Assembly: GCA_900770805.1 (NCBI GenBank)
Contig: CAAGLP010000128.1
Location: 1-6,294, forward strand
DNA length: 6,294 bases
Source: an uncultured Paraprevotella sp.
Lineage (GTDB): Bacteria > Bacteroidota > Bacteroidia > Bacteroidales > Bacteroidaceae
Direction of reading: 5' to 3'
In this document: piece by piece, positions 6,051 through 6,294 of the stretch
How positions within the stretch are numbered: position 1 is the stretch's first letter
Layout of the letters: every line of letters starts with the position of its first letter
Notes under the pieces: generated by a model
Database searches by the model: none
Told to the model about the DNA's origin: nothing
What the model saw: only the letters and a program-made list of their open reading frames with translations
Made by a program: the position numbers and the translations under genes

Positions 6051-6294
6051 AAAGAGCCTTAACCACAATCGTATCTTTGGCGATGCTGCTCCCCATTATG
6101 GCGCAGGCAGAGTTCCCCGAGGAGGGAAAGTATTATCGCCTGTACAACACCGCACGTCAGCCAGGCAAGCAGTTGTATTGGACCTCAGCGTCCTCGCATG
6201 CCTATTCCGCCCAGTTGACGGAAGCCGACAACAGCCAGGTGTGGGAGTTTGTCCTTGCCGATGGTGCATCGGACGAGTTCAAGTACTACATCAA
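6047..6294 (+). CDS. Secreted protein, N-terminal fragment, possibly ricin-B-like (3' end outside window)
   Basis: Translation from ATG at 6047 gives 82 whole codons that run off the right edge. Residues 1-21 form a good signal peptide: M-K-R-A-L then a hydrophobic core with A-M-L-L-P-I-M and a final A-Q-A. The mature start F-P-E-E-G-K-Y-Y-R-L-Y-N, later K-Q-L-Y-W-T-S, and N-S-Q-V-W-E-F at 62-68 resemble one repeat of a ricin-type beta-trefoil, where a Q-x-W motif closes each lobe. Many large secreted Prevotella proteins begin this way. That match is suggestive, not proven, because most of the gene is missing. The ATG shares four bases (ATGA) with the uvrA stop, and no separate promoter is visible, so translation is probably coupled to uvrA. 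The role cannot be inferred; it is expected in the periplasm or outside the cell. Confidence 0.72.
   Translation, partial: MKRALTTIVSLAMLLPIMAQAEFPEEGKYYRLYNTARQPGKQLYWTSASSHAYSAQLTEADNSQVWEFVLADGASDEFKYYI

Overview
The window looks like chromosomal DNA of a Bacteroidales bacterium, most likely Prevotella or a close relative. The evidence is a phylum-type RNA polymerase omega subunit, a DUF4293 membrane protein, a type IX secretion (T9SS) type-B sorting domain, a PorT-like outer-membrane barrel, and promoter motifs of the Bacteroidetes form TTTG-N19-21-TAnnTTTG. The taxonomic call is inference from protein character, not from a database search. No phage, IS element, CRISPR array, tRNA or rRNA was seen.

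Layout. (1) Bases 1-1296, plus strand, one probable operon: the 3' end of bamD (outer-membrane assembly lipoprotein), rpoZ-like omega, a four-helix DUF4293 protein, and a 61-residue protein with two membrane segments. It closes with a strong hairpin terminator at 1316-1353 that has T-rich tracts on both strands and so can also serve the convergent gene. (2) Bases 1397-2161, minus strand: a secreted PorT-like outer-membrane beta-barrel. Its near-perfect promoter lies almost on top of the start codon. (3) Bases 2349-6294, plus strand: a small secreted protein with a PKD-like region and a gliding-motility/T9SS type-B C-terminal domain; then uvrA, the damage-recognition ATPase of nucleotide excision repair; then the first 82 codons of a secreted protein whose start codon overlaps the uvrA stop (ATGA).

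Most of the sequence is ordinary core or envelope gene content. The least explained part is the 132-base leader between the T9SS-type gene and the preferred uvrA start at 3219. It carries three related direct copies of a 13-base motif and one inverted copy of its last 10 bases, all in register with a 22-base period. The inverted copy can pair with the upstream copy or with either downstream copy, giving mutually exclusive hairpins. This may be an RNA switch or an operator array controlling uvrA. It may also be decaying repeat sequence. Other points of note are a possibly leaderless barrel mRNA, loss of one cysteine in the first UvrA zinc module, and apparent translational coupling of a secreted protein to uvrA.
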